Source: Nocardia vermiculata NBRC 100427
GTDB taxonomy: Bacteria > Actinomycetota > Actinomycetes > Mycobacteriales > Mycobacteriaceae
Assembly (NCBI RefSeq): GCF_001613265.1
Contig: NZ_BDCA01000003.1
Span: 62,001 to 126,000 of the forward strand
Reading direction: 5' to 3'
Length of the DNA stretch: 64,000 nucleotides
Each line of letters begins with the position of its first letter. The first letter of the stretch is position 1. The position numbers and the translations under genes were made by a program. Below are positions 17,161-25,891 of this stretch, piece after piece. The notes beneath the pieces are model-generated. The model made no database searches, had not been told where the DNA came from, and saw only the letters and a list, made by a program, of their open reading frames with translations.

Positions 17161-18140
17161 GCCGCCTCGGTCACCTTCTCCGGCTGGTCCGCCGGTGCCT
17201 GCTTGCCGCGCGCGCCGGCCTTCTTGTCGGCCTTGCGGCCCGCCCGGGCCCGTTTGGCGCTCGGATCGAACGCATCGCGCAGGCCGTCACCGACCAGGTT
17301 GGCGCACAGCACGATCGCGATCAGGAAACCACCCGGGAACAGGAACAACCACGGGAATGTCAGCGCGGATTTGGTGCCGAAGGCGATCAGCGAGCCCAGC
17401 GACACATCCGGCGGCTGCACACCGAAACCGAGGAAGCTCAAACCGGTTTCGGCCATGATCGCCGCGCCTACGGCCAGCGTGGTGTCGATGATCAGGATCG
17501 AGGCGATGTTCGGGACGATATGGGTGACGATCACCGAACGAGTGGACGCACCCATATAGCGTGCCGCGCGGACGAATTCGCGTTCCCGCAGGCTCAGTGT
17601 CAGACCGCGCACGATCCGGGCACTGATCATCCAGCTGAAGGCCGCGAGCAGCACGATCAGTAGCAGAATCGAGCTGCTGCCCTTGGTGCGTGGCGCGAAG
17701 ATCGCGATGACGATGAAGCTGGGCACCACCAGCAGCAGGTCGACGACCCACATGATGGTGCGGTCGGCCCAGCCACCGAGCAGACCCGCGATCGAGCCTG
17801 CCGTTACCGCGATCAGCGTGGTCAGCACGGCCACGCAGATGCCGATGATCAGCGACTTCTGCAAACCGTGCAGTGTCATGGCCAGCATGTCCTGGCCGAT
17901 CTCGTTGGTGCCGAAGGGATGTTTCGGTGTCGGCGGCTGCAGCAATGCGTAGGAATCGCGCTGCCGATAGTCGTAGGACAGGAACGGCGGGACGGCGAAC
18001 GCGCAGATCAACATGAGGATCAGCACGGTGCCGCCGACGAGTGCGGGTTTGTTGCGCAGGAAGCGGCGCCACACCAGCTTTCGCCGGCCCGCGGCGGCCG
18101 GTTCGGGCGCACCCTGGTTGATGATCTCGGTTTCGGTCAT
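17157..18140 (-). CDS. oppC: Oligopeptide ABC transporter permease OppC
   Basis: The 327-residue permease starts at ATG 18140. An N-terminal cytoplasmic stretch ([14 protein letters not shown]) leads to the first helix; then come the periplasmic loop [19 protein letters not shown], typical of the OppC/DppC family, and five further helices. The EAA loop lies around [19 protein letters not shown]. The C-terminus is a lysine/alanine-rich tail (about residues 290-327), longer than in most OppC proteins. The stop overlaps the ATPase start, and oppB ends 13 bp upstream, so the genes form a single operon. Confidence 0.95.
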   Translation of the reverse strand: MTETEIINQGAPEPAAAGRRKLVWRRFLRNKPALVGGTVLILMLICAFAVPPFLSYDYRQRDSYALLQPPTPKHPFGTNEIGQDMLAMTLHGLQKSLIIGICVAVLTTLIAVTAGSIAGLLGGWADRTIMWVVDLLLVVPSFIVIAIFAPRTKGSSSILLLIVLLAAFSWMISARIVRGLTLSLREREFVRAARYMGASTRSVIVTHIVPNIASILIIDTTLAVGAAIMAETGLSFLGFGVQPPDVSLGSLIAFGTKSALTFPWLFLFPGGFLIAIVLCANLVGDGLRDAFDPSAKRARAGRKADKKAGARGKQAPADQPEKVTEAA

Positions 18141-18153
18141 GAATGAGCCCCGA

Positions 18154-19134
18154 TCATCCGACCCGCACTCGCGGATCGAGTATGGCGTAGACGATGTCGG
18201 ACAGCAGGCCCGAGATGAGTACCACCAGCCCGGCGAACACGGTGACCGTCACCACGATGTAGAGGTCCTGAGCGTTGATCGCATCGACCAGCCACTCACC
18301 CACGCCGTGCCAGCCGAAGATCTTCTCGGTGAAGGTGGCACCGGTGATCAGGCCGCCCAGGCTGTAGGCGAACAGCGTCGCCATCGGGATCAGCGCGGTG
18401 CGCAGGCCGTGCTTGTACAGGGCGCGCCGCCTCGTCAGACCCTTCGCGCGGGCCGTGCGGATGAAATCGCTCTGCAGCACATCCAGCATCGCGTTGCGCT
18501 GATAGCGGGAGTAGCCGGCCATCGCGCCCAGGGCCAGGCCCAGCGTCGGGACGACCATATGTTGCAGCCGGTCCACGAACTGATTCCACAGCCCGTGCAC
18601 GGCCGTGGCCGATGTTTCCCCGGTATAGAGGAATATTTGTTGTCCGGTCGCCGTATTTATCGACAGCGCACCATATTTCAGCAAAGTGGCCAGCAGGAAT
18701 ACCGGAATACTGAGGACCAGGAGCGAAACAATCGTCGTGAAGTAGTCGCTGAATCTGTATTGGCGAATCGCGCCGGCCGCACCGATCAGCACCCCGAGGA
18801 CCGTGCCGACCACCGAGCCGATGATCAGCAACCGCAGACTGACCCCGATCCGCCGCGGCAGTTCATTGCTGACCGGCTGCCCGGACAATGTGGTGCCGAA
18901 ATCTCCGTGCGTCACCACTCCGGTCACCCAGGTGGCGTAGCGCTGCGGGATCGGCTCGTCGAGGTGCAGCTCGGCGGCCTTGGCGTCGATCACCGACTGC
19001 GGCGGCCGTGGATTTCGCTGCTCGAGGCTGTCCAGTGGGCGAAATGTCAGCGAAGCGAGACTGAACGCCAGGAAGGACGCCAGCGCCAGCAGCACGACAT
19101 AGTTGAGCGCACGTCGTAGCAAAAAGCCGGTCAT
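18154..19134 (-). CDS. oppB: Oligopeptide ABC transporter permease OppB
   Basis: The 326-residue protein starts at ATG 19134, with GAGGGG upstream. It has the OppB/DppB layout: an N-terminal helix (RRALNYVVLLALASFLAF), a large outside loop (LDEPIPQRYATWVTGVVTHGD), five further helices and the EAA-type loop TARAKGLTRRRALYKHGL. With OppC it forms the membrane channel for peptides. It is the first gene of the operon, so the promoter should lie in the 148 bp upstream (19135-19282), shared with the divergent HAD gene. No clear operator was seen there. Confidence 0.95.
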   Translation of the reverse strand: MTGFLLRRALNYVVLLALASFLAFSLASLTFRPLDSLEQRNPRPPQSVIDAKAAELHLDEPIPQRYATWVTGVVTHGDFGTTLSGQPVSNELPRRIGVSLRLLIIGSVVGTVLGVLIGAAGAIRQYRFSDYFTTIVSLLVLSIPVFLLATLLKYGALSINTATGQQIFLYTGETSATAVHGLWNQFVDRLQHMVVPTLGLALGAMAGYSRYQRNAMLDVLQSDFIRTARAKGLTRRRALYKHGLRTALIPMATLFAYSLGGLITGATFTEKIFGWHGVGEWLVDAINAQDLYIVVTVTVFAGLVVLISGLLSDIVYAILDPRVRVG

Positions 19135-19282
19135 CGGTCCCCTCGGGTCGGTTGCTAGCCCCTGATCATAGGGAATGGTCCCGGTGCTGCCGAGACATCA
19201 TCCGACATCGTGCACCACTTCGGGCCTACCCGCAGTCGGGGCGCGAGCAAACGATTACGGACCCGCCGGTGTTTCGGGCAGG

Positions 19283-20119
19283 ATGGAATGGGTGACGCGT
19301 CTGCCGAAGCCGAAAATGGTGGCCACCGATGTCGATGGCACCCTGCTCGACGAATGGGAACGGGTGACCCCGCGTACCCGCGTGGCGGTGGGCGCGCTGC
19401 TCTCCGACGGTGTGCCGTTCGTCCTGGCCACCGGCCGGCCACCGCGCTGGATCGACCCGGTCATCGACGGGCTCGGCTTCCCGCCACTGTGTGTCTGTGG
19501 CAACGGCGCGGTGATCTACGACAGCGCCGCCGACCGCATCCTGCACAGCACCACCCTCGACGTGGCGAGTCTGGAATGGATCGCCGAGCTCGCCGAACGG
19601 ATCCTGCCGGGCTGTGGCCTGGCCGCGGAACGGGTCGGCCGCAGTGCGCACGACGCCGCCACACCGCAGTTCGTCAGTTCCCCCGAGTACGAGCACGCCT
19701 GGCTGAATCCGGACGACACTCAGGTCTCCCGGCACGAGGTGATCTCCGCCCCGGCCATCAAGATCCTGGTGCGGCTGCGCGGCACCGACAGCGCCGATAT
19801 GCGGGCCGCCCTCGCCCCCCACCTCGTCGGCCGCGCCGATATCACCTACTCGACCAACAACGGCCTGATCGAGATCTCGGCGCCCGGGGTCACCAAGGCC
19901 GCCGGACTCGAAGTGGTCGCGCAGCGCCTGGGAGTGGATCCCACCACGATGGTGGCCTTCGGTGATATGCCCAACGACGTGCCGATGCTGCAGTTGGCCG
20001 GGCACGGCGTTGCGATGGGCAACGGGCACGCCGAGGCCAAGGCGGCCGCCGACGAGATCACCGCCACCAACTCCGACGACGGCGTGGCGCGGGTGCTCGA
20101 ACGCTGGTGGGACAGCTGA
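19283..20119 (+). CDS. HAD-superfamily Cof-type phosphatase (Rv3813c-like)
   Basis: The protein has 278 residues from ATG 19283; GTG 19292, with AGGA eight bases upstream, is an equally good start. It has the Cof/type IIB HAD motifs: DVDGTLLDE (motif I), LATGRPP (motif II), K at TKAAGLEVV (motif III) and FGDMPNDVPML (motif IV). The cap domain lies in the middle. Such enzymes dephosphorylate sugar phosphates, flavin mononucleotide or similar small molecules with magnesium; the substrate here is unknown. In M. tuberculosis the related gene (Rv3813c) also sits between the acyltransferases and the amidase gene, so the order is conserved. Confidence 0.92.
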   Translation: MEWVTRLPKPKMVATDVDGTLLDEWERVTPRTRVAVGALLSDGVPFVLATGRPPRWIDPVIDGLGFPPLCVCGNGAVIYDSAADRILHSTTLDVASLEWIAELAERILPGCGLAAERVGRSAHDAATPQFVSSPEYEHAWLNPDDTQVSRHEVISAPAIKILVRLRGTDSADMRAALAPHLVGRADITYSTNNGLIEISAPGVTKAAGLEVVAQRLGVDPTTMVAFGDMPNDVPMLQLAGHGVAMGNGHAEAKAAADEITATNSDDGVARVLERWWDS

Positions 20120-20276
20120 GCCGAGCGCACCCGGCCGAGCCGGGCCGGTGCGAGACGGTACGCGACCGAGTCGAACATCGCTGCGAGCACGTGTGGCTCG
20201 ACGCGCCGGACAGGCCCTGGAGGCTCCACCCCTGATCGTCGGTGACGTATGGCTCGGCGCCGCGTTCACGCCGGCC

Positions 20277-20360
20277 CGGTGCATTGACTACCTGTCTCGG
20301 TGCACTGATCGCGCTGCCAGGTGCACTGGTTGCTCTCCCGATGCACTCATCACACTGTCG
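20277..20360. repeat. Four tandem imperfect 21-bp repeats with core GGTGCACTG
   Basis: Units begin at 20277, 20298, 20319 and 20340, each exactly 21 bp. Their cores read GGTGCATTG, GGTGCACTG, GGTGCACTG and GATGCACTC, followed by more variable sequence. They lie in the 310-bp gap (20120-20429) between the convergent HAD and amidase genes. The period is two helical turns, which would place each GTGCAC on the same DNA face. No ribosome binding site or credible protein explains them. The rest of the gap (20120-20276) shows nothing recognisable. Confidence 0.7.
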
Positions 20361-20385
20361 GCGGACGGGCCCGGGAGCTGATGCG

Positions 20386-20419
20386 CGAGGCACCCCGCCA
20401 CTTCGGGCGGGGTGCCTCG
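20386..20419. terminator. Strong hairpin between convergent genes
   Basis: CGAGGCACCCCGCC (20386-20399) pairs perfectly with GGCGGGGTGCCTCG (20406-20419), a 14-bp stem with a 6-base loop. It lies 10 bp past the amidase stop codon on the minus strand. No long T-run follows on either side, as is usual for GC-rich actinobacterial terminators. Confidence 0.68.
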
Positions 20420-20429
20420 TTCTGGGTTC

Positions 20430-22850
20430 CTATGGACCTGCAGGTGCCGGTGCTGCCGGTGCGGGGGCCGGCTCTCCCGGTGCCGGTGCTGCGGGTGAGG
20501 GATCTGCCGGATCGGCCGGTGCGGCCGGTGCCGGCGCCGGTGGTGTGGCTTCGACCGGTGTCCGTCCCGGTTCCGTCGGCGCGGCTTCCGCTGGAGCCGG
20601 TGTGCCCGCCGTCGGTGCTGCCTGCCCTTCCGGAGCAGGTGCTACAGCGGCTCCCGGCTGCGGTGTGGCATCGGGTCCCGCGGGCTGCGGGCCACCTTCG
20701 GGTGCCGGCAGTGCCTCCGGAATCGGGTCACCCGCCGGACCTTGCTGGGGATCACCGTGTTTCAACATCGTCGTGACAATGCCGGTGGCCGTGTTGAGTA
20801 CCAGTGAGCCGAGCGCGAAGTCGGCGCGTTCCCCGCCAGGCACCGGATACGGATTGCGCAGCGGCGCGCCCAGTGCGCCGGTGGCGCCGCCGAGCTGAGC
20901 GAAACGGTCGAGAAGTTGTCCGGCCAGTTCCACGACGGAACCGTTCTGGTCGGCGTAGACGTACCCGTTGACGAACTTCGCGTACTGTCCGCCGTTCGCG
21001 GTCGGGGTCGGCTCGGTCGCCGCGGCACCGAGGCGTCCGTCCGGACCGCCCTGTGCTGCCCAGTATTTCGCGATGATGTTCTTGTCGACCATGCTCAGCA
21101 CCTTCTTGGTGAGCGTGGCCAGTGCCGCGAGGTCGGTCTGCGGACGTTTCTCCGGTGCGGGACTGCCCGCCACACCCGCGGCGATGCCGCGGATCTTGTC
21201 CATCAACGCGTACGCGGCGTCACCGGGGCAGGTGGTGTTGCCGACGTCGCGGTGGGCGAACACGACCGGCAGATCTACCGCTTCACCCTTCGGGTGCGAA
21301 GTGAAATCGGTGCCCTCCGAATACATCCTGGTGTGGCCCTCGGGATCCAGCCCGGCAGTCTTGGCCCGCCATCCGATGAACTTGCCGGTCGCCTCCAGCT
21401 GGGCGTCGGTGGGCGGCTCCGTTTCGAAATCACCCATCATCGCCACACCGGAGGTGTTCTCGTTGAATCCACCGGCGTGCGCGCCCTGTACCGGTTTGTC
21501 CAGGCCTCCGTAGCGGCCTTCGAAGATCTGGCCGTACTTGTCGACCAGCGCGTTGTAGCCGATATCGCACCAGCCCAGTGTTTTCGCGTGATAGGCGTAG
21601 ATCGCGCGGACGATGCCCGCCGACTCGGCCCGGCTGTAGTCGTTGCGACCGGCCGTGTGGTGCACGGTGATACCGCCGAGCCCGTCGTCGTAGGTCGGCT
21701 CCTCGCAGCGCAGCGATTCGTCGGCGCCCCACTGCGCCCGGCTGACCACCTTGGGCCCGCCGGCGGCCACCGGGGTGGCGATGGAGTTGAGCTTTTCGTC
21801 GATCGCGCCGCGTCCGGGATTGATCAGTACCGCCGCCAGCTTGTCCGCGGCGTCCTGTGCCGGATCGCCCTGGGCCGGTGCCGCGGCCGGTGTCGGTCCC
21901 GGTTTGTGGGTGGTGAGAATCTGCACGGCTTTGGTCTCGCCGACGTAGATCGGTTCGGTGCCGACCCGATCCGGGGCCGCGGTGTGGTCGTCGCGGCCGG
22001 TGTCGACCTTCTGCGCCGGGAACCACGGACCCCAGTTGCCGTCGCCCTGTTGGGCGCGGATCAAGGAGGTGGAGTCCACCATCTCCTTCGCGGTGAGCGC
22101 AACCATGCTGAACGGGGTGTCGCGGGTGAGTTCCTTGACGTCGGCGCCCACGTCGTCGGCCATATCGGGCGGGAGGGCCTGCAGCGCGGGCGCGGACGGA
22201 TCGGCGCCCGGAATCTGGGCGGGATCGAGGCGAGCGGCGACGAATTGCGGGCCGGACCGGGGCGTACTCGCGGGCGCTGCCTGGGCGGGGGCCGCCGGAG
22301 ACGAGGTCGTGGGCGCGGCGGTGCCGGACTCGGCCGGTGCCGGCGATGCGGGAGCCTCCGGGGCGGCAGTGCCGGGGGCCGGTGCCGATGTCGCGGGGGC
22401 CGCCGGCGTCGAGGTGGCGGGGGCCGCTGGTGCAGGGGCTTGCGGGGTGACCGGTCCGGAGTACGGCGTGGGAGTGGGTGTCGGTGTGCTGGTGGCGCTC
22501 GGCCGATCGCCGAGCTTGGGTAGTGGAATCTCGCTGGGTAACTGCACACCGGGCGGGGCCGGCAGTCCGGGCGGTACCGGAATCGATTCGGGCAGCGGCA
22601 GTGTCCGCAGGTCCGACAGGTGTAGATCGGGCAGATTCAGGCCGGTGAGGGTGCTCAGCGGCAGTACCACATCGGGGGCCGACGACAGTGCGACCTCGGC
22701 GAGCTCCGCCGGTACTGCTGCAAGATCGCTGTCACCCGCTGGTTGGTAGCTGGGAGATTCGCGCACGGTCAGCGTCACGAGTGGAGCGGCGACCGCGAGG
22801 GTTGCCACCACTGGGAGTAGGACGGAACGTTTCGGACGGCGGTACGGCAC
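20430..22850 (-). CDS. Secreted N-acetylmuramoyl-L-alanine amidase (PGRP type) with LGFP-like repeats (Rv3811-like)
   Basis: The protein has 806 residues from GTG 22850, preferred over ATG 22856 because GGGAG lies 6 bp before the GTG and directly abuts the ATG. A signal anchor (SVLLPVVATLAVAAPLV) leads to a long Pro/Ala/Thr-rich linker (about 100-200). The zinc amidase/PGRP domain starts near PKVVSRAQWGADESLRCEE, with ligands in VHHTAG (about H397) and AHRDVGNTTCPG (about residues 532-540). Two LGFP-like repeats follow (GRLGAAATEPTPTANG, GALGAPLRNPYPVPGG), then a Pro/Ala-rich tail. It should cleave the stem-peptide amide bond of peptidoglycan outside the cell. M. tuberculosis Rv3811 occupies the same syntenic place. 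The SpoIID-like gene is divergent. Confidence 0.92.
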   Translation of the reverse strand: MPYRRPKRSVLLPVVATLAVAAPLVTLTVRESPSYQPAGDSDLAAVPAELAEVALSSAPDVVLPLSTLTGLNLPDLHLSDLRTLPLPESIPVPPGLPAPPGVQLPSEIPLPKLGDRPSATSTPTPTPTPYSGPVTPQAPAPAAPATSTPAAPATSAPAPGTAAPEAPASPAPAESGTAAPTTSSPAAPAQAAPASTPRSGPQFVAARLDPAQIPGADPSAPALQALPPDMADDVGADVKELTRDTPFSMVALTAKEMVDSTSLIRAQQGDGNWGPWFPAQKVDTGRDDHTAAPDRVGTEPIYVGETKAVQILTTHKPGPTPAAAPAQGDPAQDAADKLAAVLINPGRGAIDEKLNSIATPVAAGGPKVVSRAQWGADESLRCEEPTYDDGLGGITVHHTAGRNDYSRAESAGIVRAIYAYHAKTLGWCDIGYNALVDKYGQIFEGRYGGLDKPVQGAHAGGFNENTSGVAMMGDFETEPPTDAQLEATGKFIGWRAKTAGLDPEGHTRMYSEGTDFTSHPKGEAVDLPVVFAHRDVGNTTCPGDAAYALMDKIRGIAAGVAGSPAPEKRPQTDLAALATLTKKVLSMVDKNIIAKYWAAQGGPDGRLGAAATEPTPTANGGQYAKFVNGYVYADQNGSVVELAGQLLDRFAQLGGATGALGAPLRNPYPVPGGERADFALGSLVLNTATGIVTTMLKHGDPQQGPAGDPIPEALPAPEGGPQPAGPDATPQPGAAVAPAPEGQAAPTAGTPAPAEAAPTEPGRTPVEATPPAPAPAAPADPADPSPAAPAPGEPAPAPAAPAPAGP

Positions 22851-22946
22851 GAGCATCTCCCATTCAGGTAGAACCGGTGACCGTCAGCGCGGAACGTGGA
22901 GTGATTCCTGACGGATCCATGGTCACAGTAGCCCCAAATGCCACAA

Positions 22947-22973
22947 ATCTAAACCTCTGATTGAGGGTTAGAT
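22947..22973. promoter_or_regulatory. Inverted repeat in the divergent amidase/SpoIID promoter region
   Basis: ATCTAAACCTC (22947-22957) and GAGGGTTAGAT (22963-22973) are complementary except at one position, with a 5-base spacer. The site is AT-rich for this genome and lies in the 381-bp region (22851-23231) between the two divergent wall-enzyme genes, about 100 bp from the amidase start. A TATGAT sequence starts at 22975. It may be a regulator binding site. Nothing else was recognised in this region. Confidence 0.5.
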
Positions 22974-23231
22974 CTATGATAGCTCCACGGTAACTTCTCG
23001 ATAGCTAGACGAGATCAGGACATGCCGGGCGGACGGTGCGTTCGACGGAGCACCGGACCGCTCGTCGAACCCGTTGGGAGACAGGATGAGTCAGGATCGC
23101 GCGACCGGCCTTCGTGTAGCAGCAGGCGCCGAGCACGGCGGGAGAGTGGCGGCGGCCTGGGCCCCGGTGGGGACAACGATCTCGTCGCGCGCGGCCGGTC
23201 GCGTCGCTTCGGCACTACCCGGAGGTCGACT

Positions 23232-24923
23232 ATGACCCGCGGCGCGGAGTACGAGGTCGGGCCTACAGTGCCGGTGAACAGCACCGCAGCCTCGACCACC
23301 GGTGCTGTGGCAGCGGTGACCGGCTCCGGGGGCATTGGTCCGGAAGTCTCGGACGCGCCGACGCCGCCGCGGCCCGACACGCCCGCCGCTGCCGCTGTTT
23401 CGTGCCGGAGCATCGTCGCACCTCCGACCGGATCGCAGGGCGGCGGCGCCAATCGATTCCGGCGCCACCGGGGTGGACAGTTGCGTCGTCGGCGGATTCG
23501 GCGCGGCGCGCTGATCGGATTGGTCACGATCCCGGTCGCCGGGGCCACGGTGCTCGCCGTGGCGCTGCCGATCCTGCACGGATCGGCGCCGCACAATGCC
23601 GCCCACGAGGCCGCCGCGGGCCCCGGCCACGGCCGCGGAATGAGCCAGGTCGGCGCGTTCGATCAGGCGACGGGCGGAGCCACCGCCGACGCGATCCTCG
23701 CGCACTACTACCCCGGCGCGCAGCTCACGACCATCGGCCCTACCACCATTCGGGTGCGACTGTCCGTCTACGACAACCAAACCCTCGACGTGTACTCCGA
23801 TTCCGGTCTGATGGTCGGCGGCCGCCGCGTCGTCGCCGGGCAGGCCGCACATCTGACACCGACCGCGAACGGTGGTGCCAACGTCGTGGTCACCAGCGGA
23901 TGTGACGGCGACGTGCTGTGGCAGGGCGCCACCGACGACCCGTGGGCGTACCCGGCCGCTGCCGGCTCGAACCGCCCACCGGCCGAACATCTGAAGGTCT
24001 GCGACGGCTCCACGTTCCGTGGGGCGCTGGGAGTTACCCAGGACGGCGGACAGCCCGTCACGGTGAACCAGCTCGATGTCGAGGACTATCTGCTGGGAGT
24101 GGTGCCCGCGGAGATGCAGGCCAATTGGGCCGACAAGGGCGGCGCGGAAGCATTGCGCGCGCAGGCGATCACGGCCCGGTCCTATGCCCTGGCCGAACAG
24201 CGCTACCCCTATGCACAGACCTGCGATACCACCGACTGTCAGGTCTACCCGGGCACCGAGAAGGAAGATCCGCGGGCCGCAGCCGCGGTGAGTTCGACCG
24301 CCGGCCAGGTGCTGCTGCGCGACGGCCGCCTGCTGCGCAGTGAGTATTCGGCCGCACCGGGTGGCGGACAGCCGATCGACGTCGACACTCTCGAGGTCGG
24401 ACCCACTCCCGCCGAGCTCGAATCCGCTCCCGCCGCCCCGGCCGCTCCCGCTCCGCCTGCCCCCGCGGCTCCCGAACAGCAGGTTCGGGGAGATACCGCG
24501 ATCGAAACCAAGTACGCCCAAAGCGGCGGCGCCGCCGGCCCACTGGGCGATCCGATCGGCCCGGAATCCCTGCTCCCCGGCCGGGTGGGCACCTTCCGCC
24601 TCTACTCCGGCGGAGTCATCATTTCCACCCCCACCCTCGGCGCCGAGATAGTCGACTTCGCCCGCCTCCTGCAGGTGGCCCCCGAAGCCGCACAGAGCGC
24701 GGAAGGACCACAAAACCCCGCCCCCGCAGCGCAATCCACCCCCGGCGCGCCGGAACCGACACCAGACACGCCGACACCCGGCCCAGCCGACCAGAGCTCC
24801 CCGGCGCAGCCCGGTGCGGCCACCTCGGACCGACCGGGTCAGGCAGCCCCGAATCAGCCGGAGCCGAGTGTGCTGGCGCAGCCCAGCGATAGCACCCCAC
24901 AGTCCGGCGCGCCCCGGAACTGA
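23232..24923 (+). CDS. SpoIID/LytB-domain protein, membrane-anchored wall enzyme with one LGFP-like repeat
   Basis: The protein has 563 residues from ATG 23232, chosen because GGAGGT (23221-23226) sits 5 bp upstream; in-frame GTG/ATG codons further upstream lack such a site. A basic stretch (RRRRIRRG) precedes one membrane segment near residues 97-117. The SpoIID domain follows (HGRGMSQVGAFDQAT, then VEDYLLGVVPAEM with the glutamate that is catalytic in SpoIID, and RAQAITARSYALA). A single LGFP-like repeat (AGPLGDPIGPES) and a Pro/Ala/Gln-rich tail end it. SpoIID cleaves glycan strands stripped of stem peptides, so the divergent amidase is a natural partner (inference). Non-sporulating actinomycetes carry such proteins without a well-defined role. 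Confidence 0.88.
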   Translation: MTRGAEYEVGPTVPVNSTAASTTGAVAAVTGSGGIGPEVSDAPTPPRPDTPAAAAVSCRSIVAPPTGSQGGGANRFRRHRGGQLRRRRIRRGALIGLVTIPVAGATVLAVALPILHGSAPHNAAHEAAAGPGHGRGMSQVGAFDQATGGATADAILAHYYPGAQLTTIGPTTIRVRLSVYDNQTLDVYSDSGLMVGGRRVVAGQAAHLTPTANGGANVVVTSGCDGDVLWQGATDDPWAYPAAAGSNRPPAEHLKVCDGSTFRGALGVTQDGGQPVTVNQLDVEDYLLGVVPAEMQANWADKGGAEALRAQAITARSYALAEQRYPYAQTCDTTDCQVYPGTEKEDPRAAAAVSSTAGQVLLRDGRLLRSEYSAAPGGGQPIDVDTLEVGPTPAELESAPAAPAAPAPPAPAAPEQQVRGDTAIETKYAQSGGAAGPLGDPIGPESLLPGRVGTFRLYSGGVIISTPTLGAEIVDFARLLQVAPEAAQSAEGPQNPAPAAQSTPGAPEPTPDTPTPGPADQSSPAQPGAATSDRPGQAAPNQPEPSVLAQPSDSTPQSGAPRN

Positions 24924-25256
24924 TCGAGCACAGCGGAACCATCCCGGCAATTCACAGTGCGCCGGTGTCGCTGCCGCGCGCCGGCCTTCAGCTCGATACA
25001 GGGGACAGACGCCGAGTTGTTCGAGTGTGCCTATCACTTGGCTGCCGGCGTTGGCCCCCGTACGGTGGCTCGTTCGCCGCCTTCTGTGTCGCAACGATAT
25101 TCGCTGCCGGGGTCTTCATCTTCGCCGCACTCGACCGCGCGGTGGCTCGACGCGGGGCGCGGTTGATCGAAGGCGGCGGTACCGGCCTGTTCTGTGAATC
25201 GCACCGGTGTCGGCGGCAGGCGGTAGAGTGCCAGCTCGACAGAAGGGGGGAGGCAG
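24924..25256. other. 333-bp intergenic region, no gene recognised
   Basis: The overlapping reading frames here have no ribosome binding site and read straight into the next gene out of frame. No palindrome or terminator stood out. The end carries GAAGGGGGGAGG (about 25241-25252) ahead of the ATG at 25257, so the promoter of the next gene should lie within it. Confidence 0.5.
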
Positions 25257-25883
25257 ATGAGCTACCCGTATGGTCAGGCCGAGTACCCCGGCGGGTATCC
25301 GCCGGCCGGTGGGGGCTATCCGCCACCGGGTTATCCGCCACCGGGCGGGTATCCGGGCTACCCGCCCGCCGGGTATCCGCCGGCGGGCTACGCACCCTAC
25401 GGTTACGGCTATCAGGAGCCCGCGCCGAGCGGCGGTGCCGCGATTACCGCCGGGATATTCGCGCTGATTCTCGCCCTGCTGGCCGGTGCGGGCGTGGTCG
25501 GGCTCATTGCCGCGGGGACGAATCTGAACGACTCCGGCTACAGCAGTGGCGACGGAGACCCGCTGTTCATCGCGGCCATCGTCGACGGCGTGATCGCGGT
25601 GTTGTGGGCCACCGGCGCGATCATGCTGATGTGCCATAAGAATGCGGGCCGGATTCTGCTCGTGATCCTGTCCTCGCTGGGCTTGGTGGGTGGGCTCGTG
25701 GGTCTCGTCGCGGCGTTCGGCGCCGGCATCCCCGCGAGCTCGATCGTCGGCATCGTCGGCCTGCTGCTCGCGGTCCTGATGCTCTGTCTCACCCTGTCCG
25801 GTTCGGCCAAGCGCTGGTGCGGCGCGGGTGCGCCCGCTTATCCGCCCGCCGCGTATTACGGTCAGCCGCCGTATCCGTACTGA
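25257..25883 (+). CDS. Membrane protein with proline/glycine/tyrosine-rich N-terminus
   Basis: The 208-residue protein starts at ATG 25257 with a strong GGGGGAGG site. Residues 1-55 are a low-complexity stretch built from repeats such as GYPPAG and PPGYPP, with almost no charge. Four hydrophobic helices follow (TAGIFALILALLAGAGVVGLI, FIAAIVDGVIAVLWATGAIML, ILLVILSSLGLVGGLVGLVAA, IVGIVGLLLAVLMLCLTL). The tail repeats the motif (YPPAAYYGQPPYPY). Such proline/glycine/tyrosine tails in actinobacterial membrane proteins are often cytoplasmic; the role is unknown. It forms a pair with the next gene, 8 bp downstream. Confidence 0.85.
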   Translation: MSYPYGQAEYPGGYPPAGGGYPPPGYPPPGGYPGYPPAGYPPAGYAPYGYGYQEPAPSGGAAITAGIFALILALLAGAGVVGLIAAGTNLNDSGYSSGDGDPLFIAAIVDGVIAVLWATGAIMLMCHKNAGRILLVILSSLGLVGGLVGLVAAFGAGIPASSIVGIVGLLLAVLMLCLTLSGSAKRWCGAGAPAYPPAAYYGQPPYPY

Positions 25884-25891
25884 GGTCTGTG

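Noticed and set aside
20277-20360. The 21-bp repeats as a CRISPR array
   Set aside because: Units are contiguous without spacers and too short, and no cas gene is near.
20242-20898. A plus-strand frame through the 21-bp repeats into the amidase gene
   Set aside because: It gives Gly/Ala repeats only, has no ribosome binding site, and most of it is antisense to the amidase tail.
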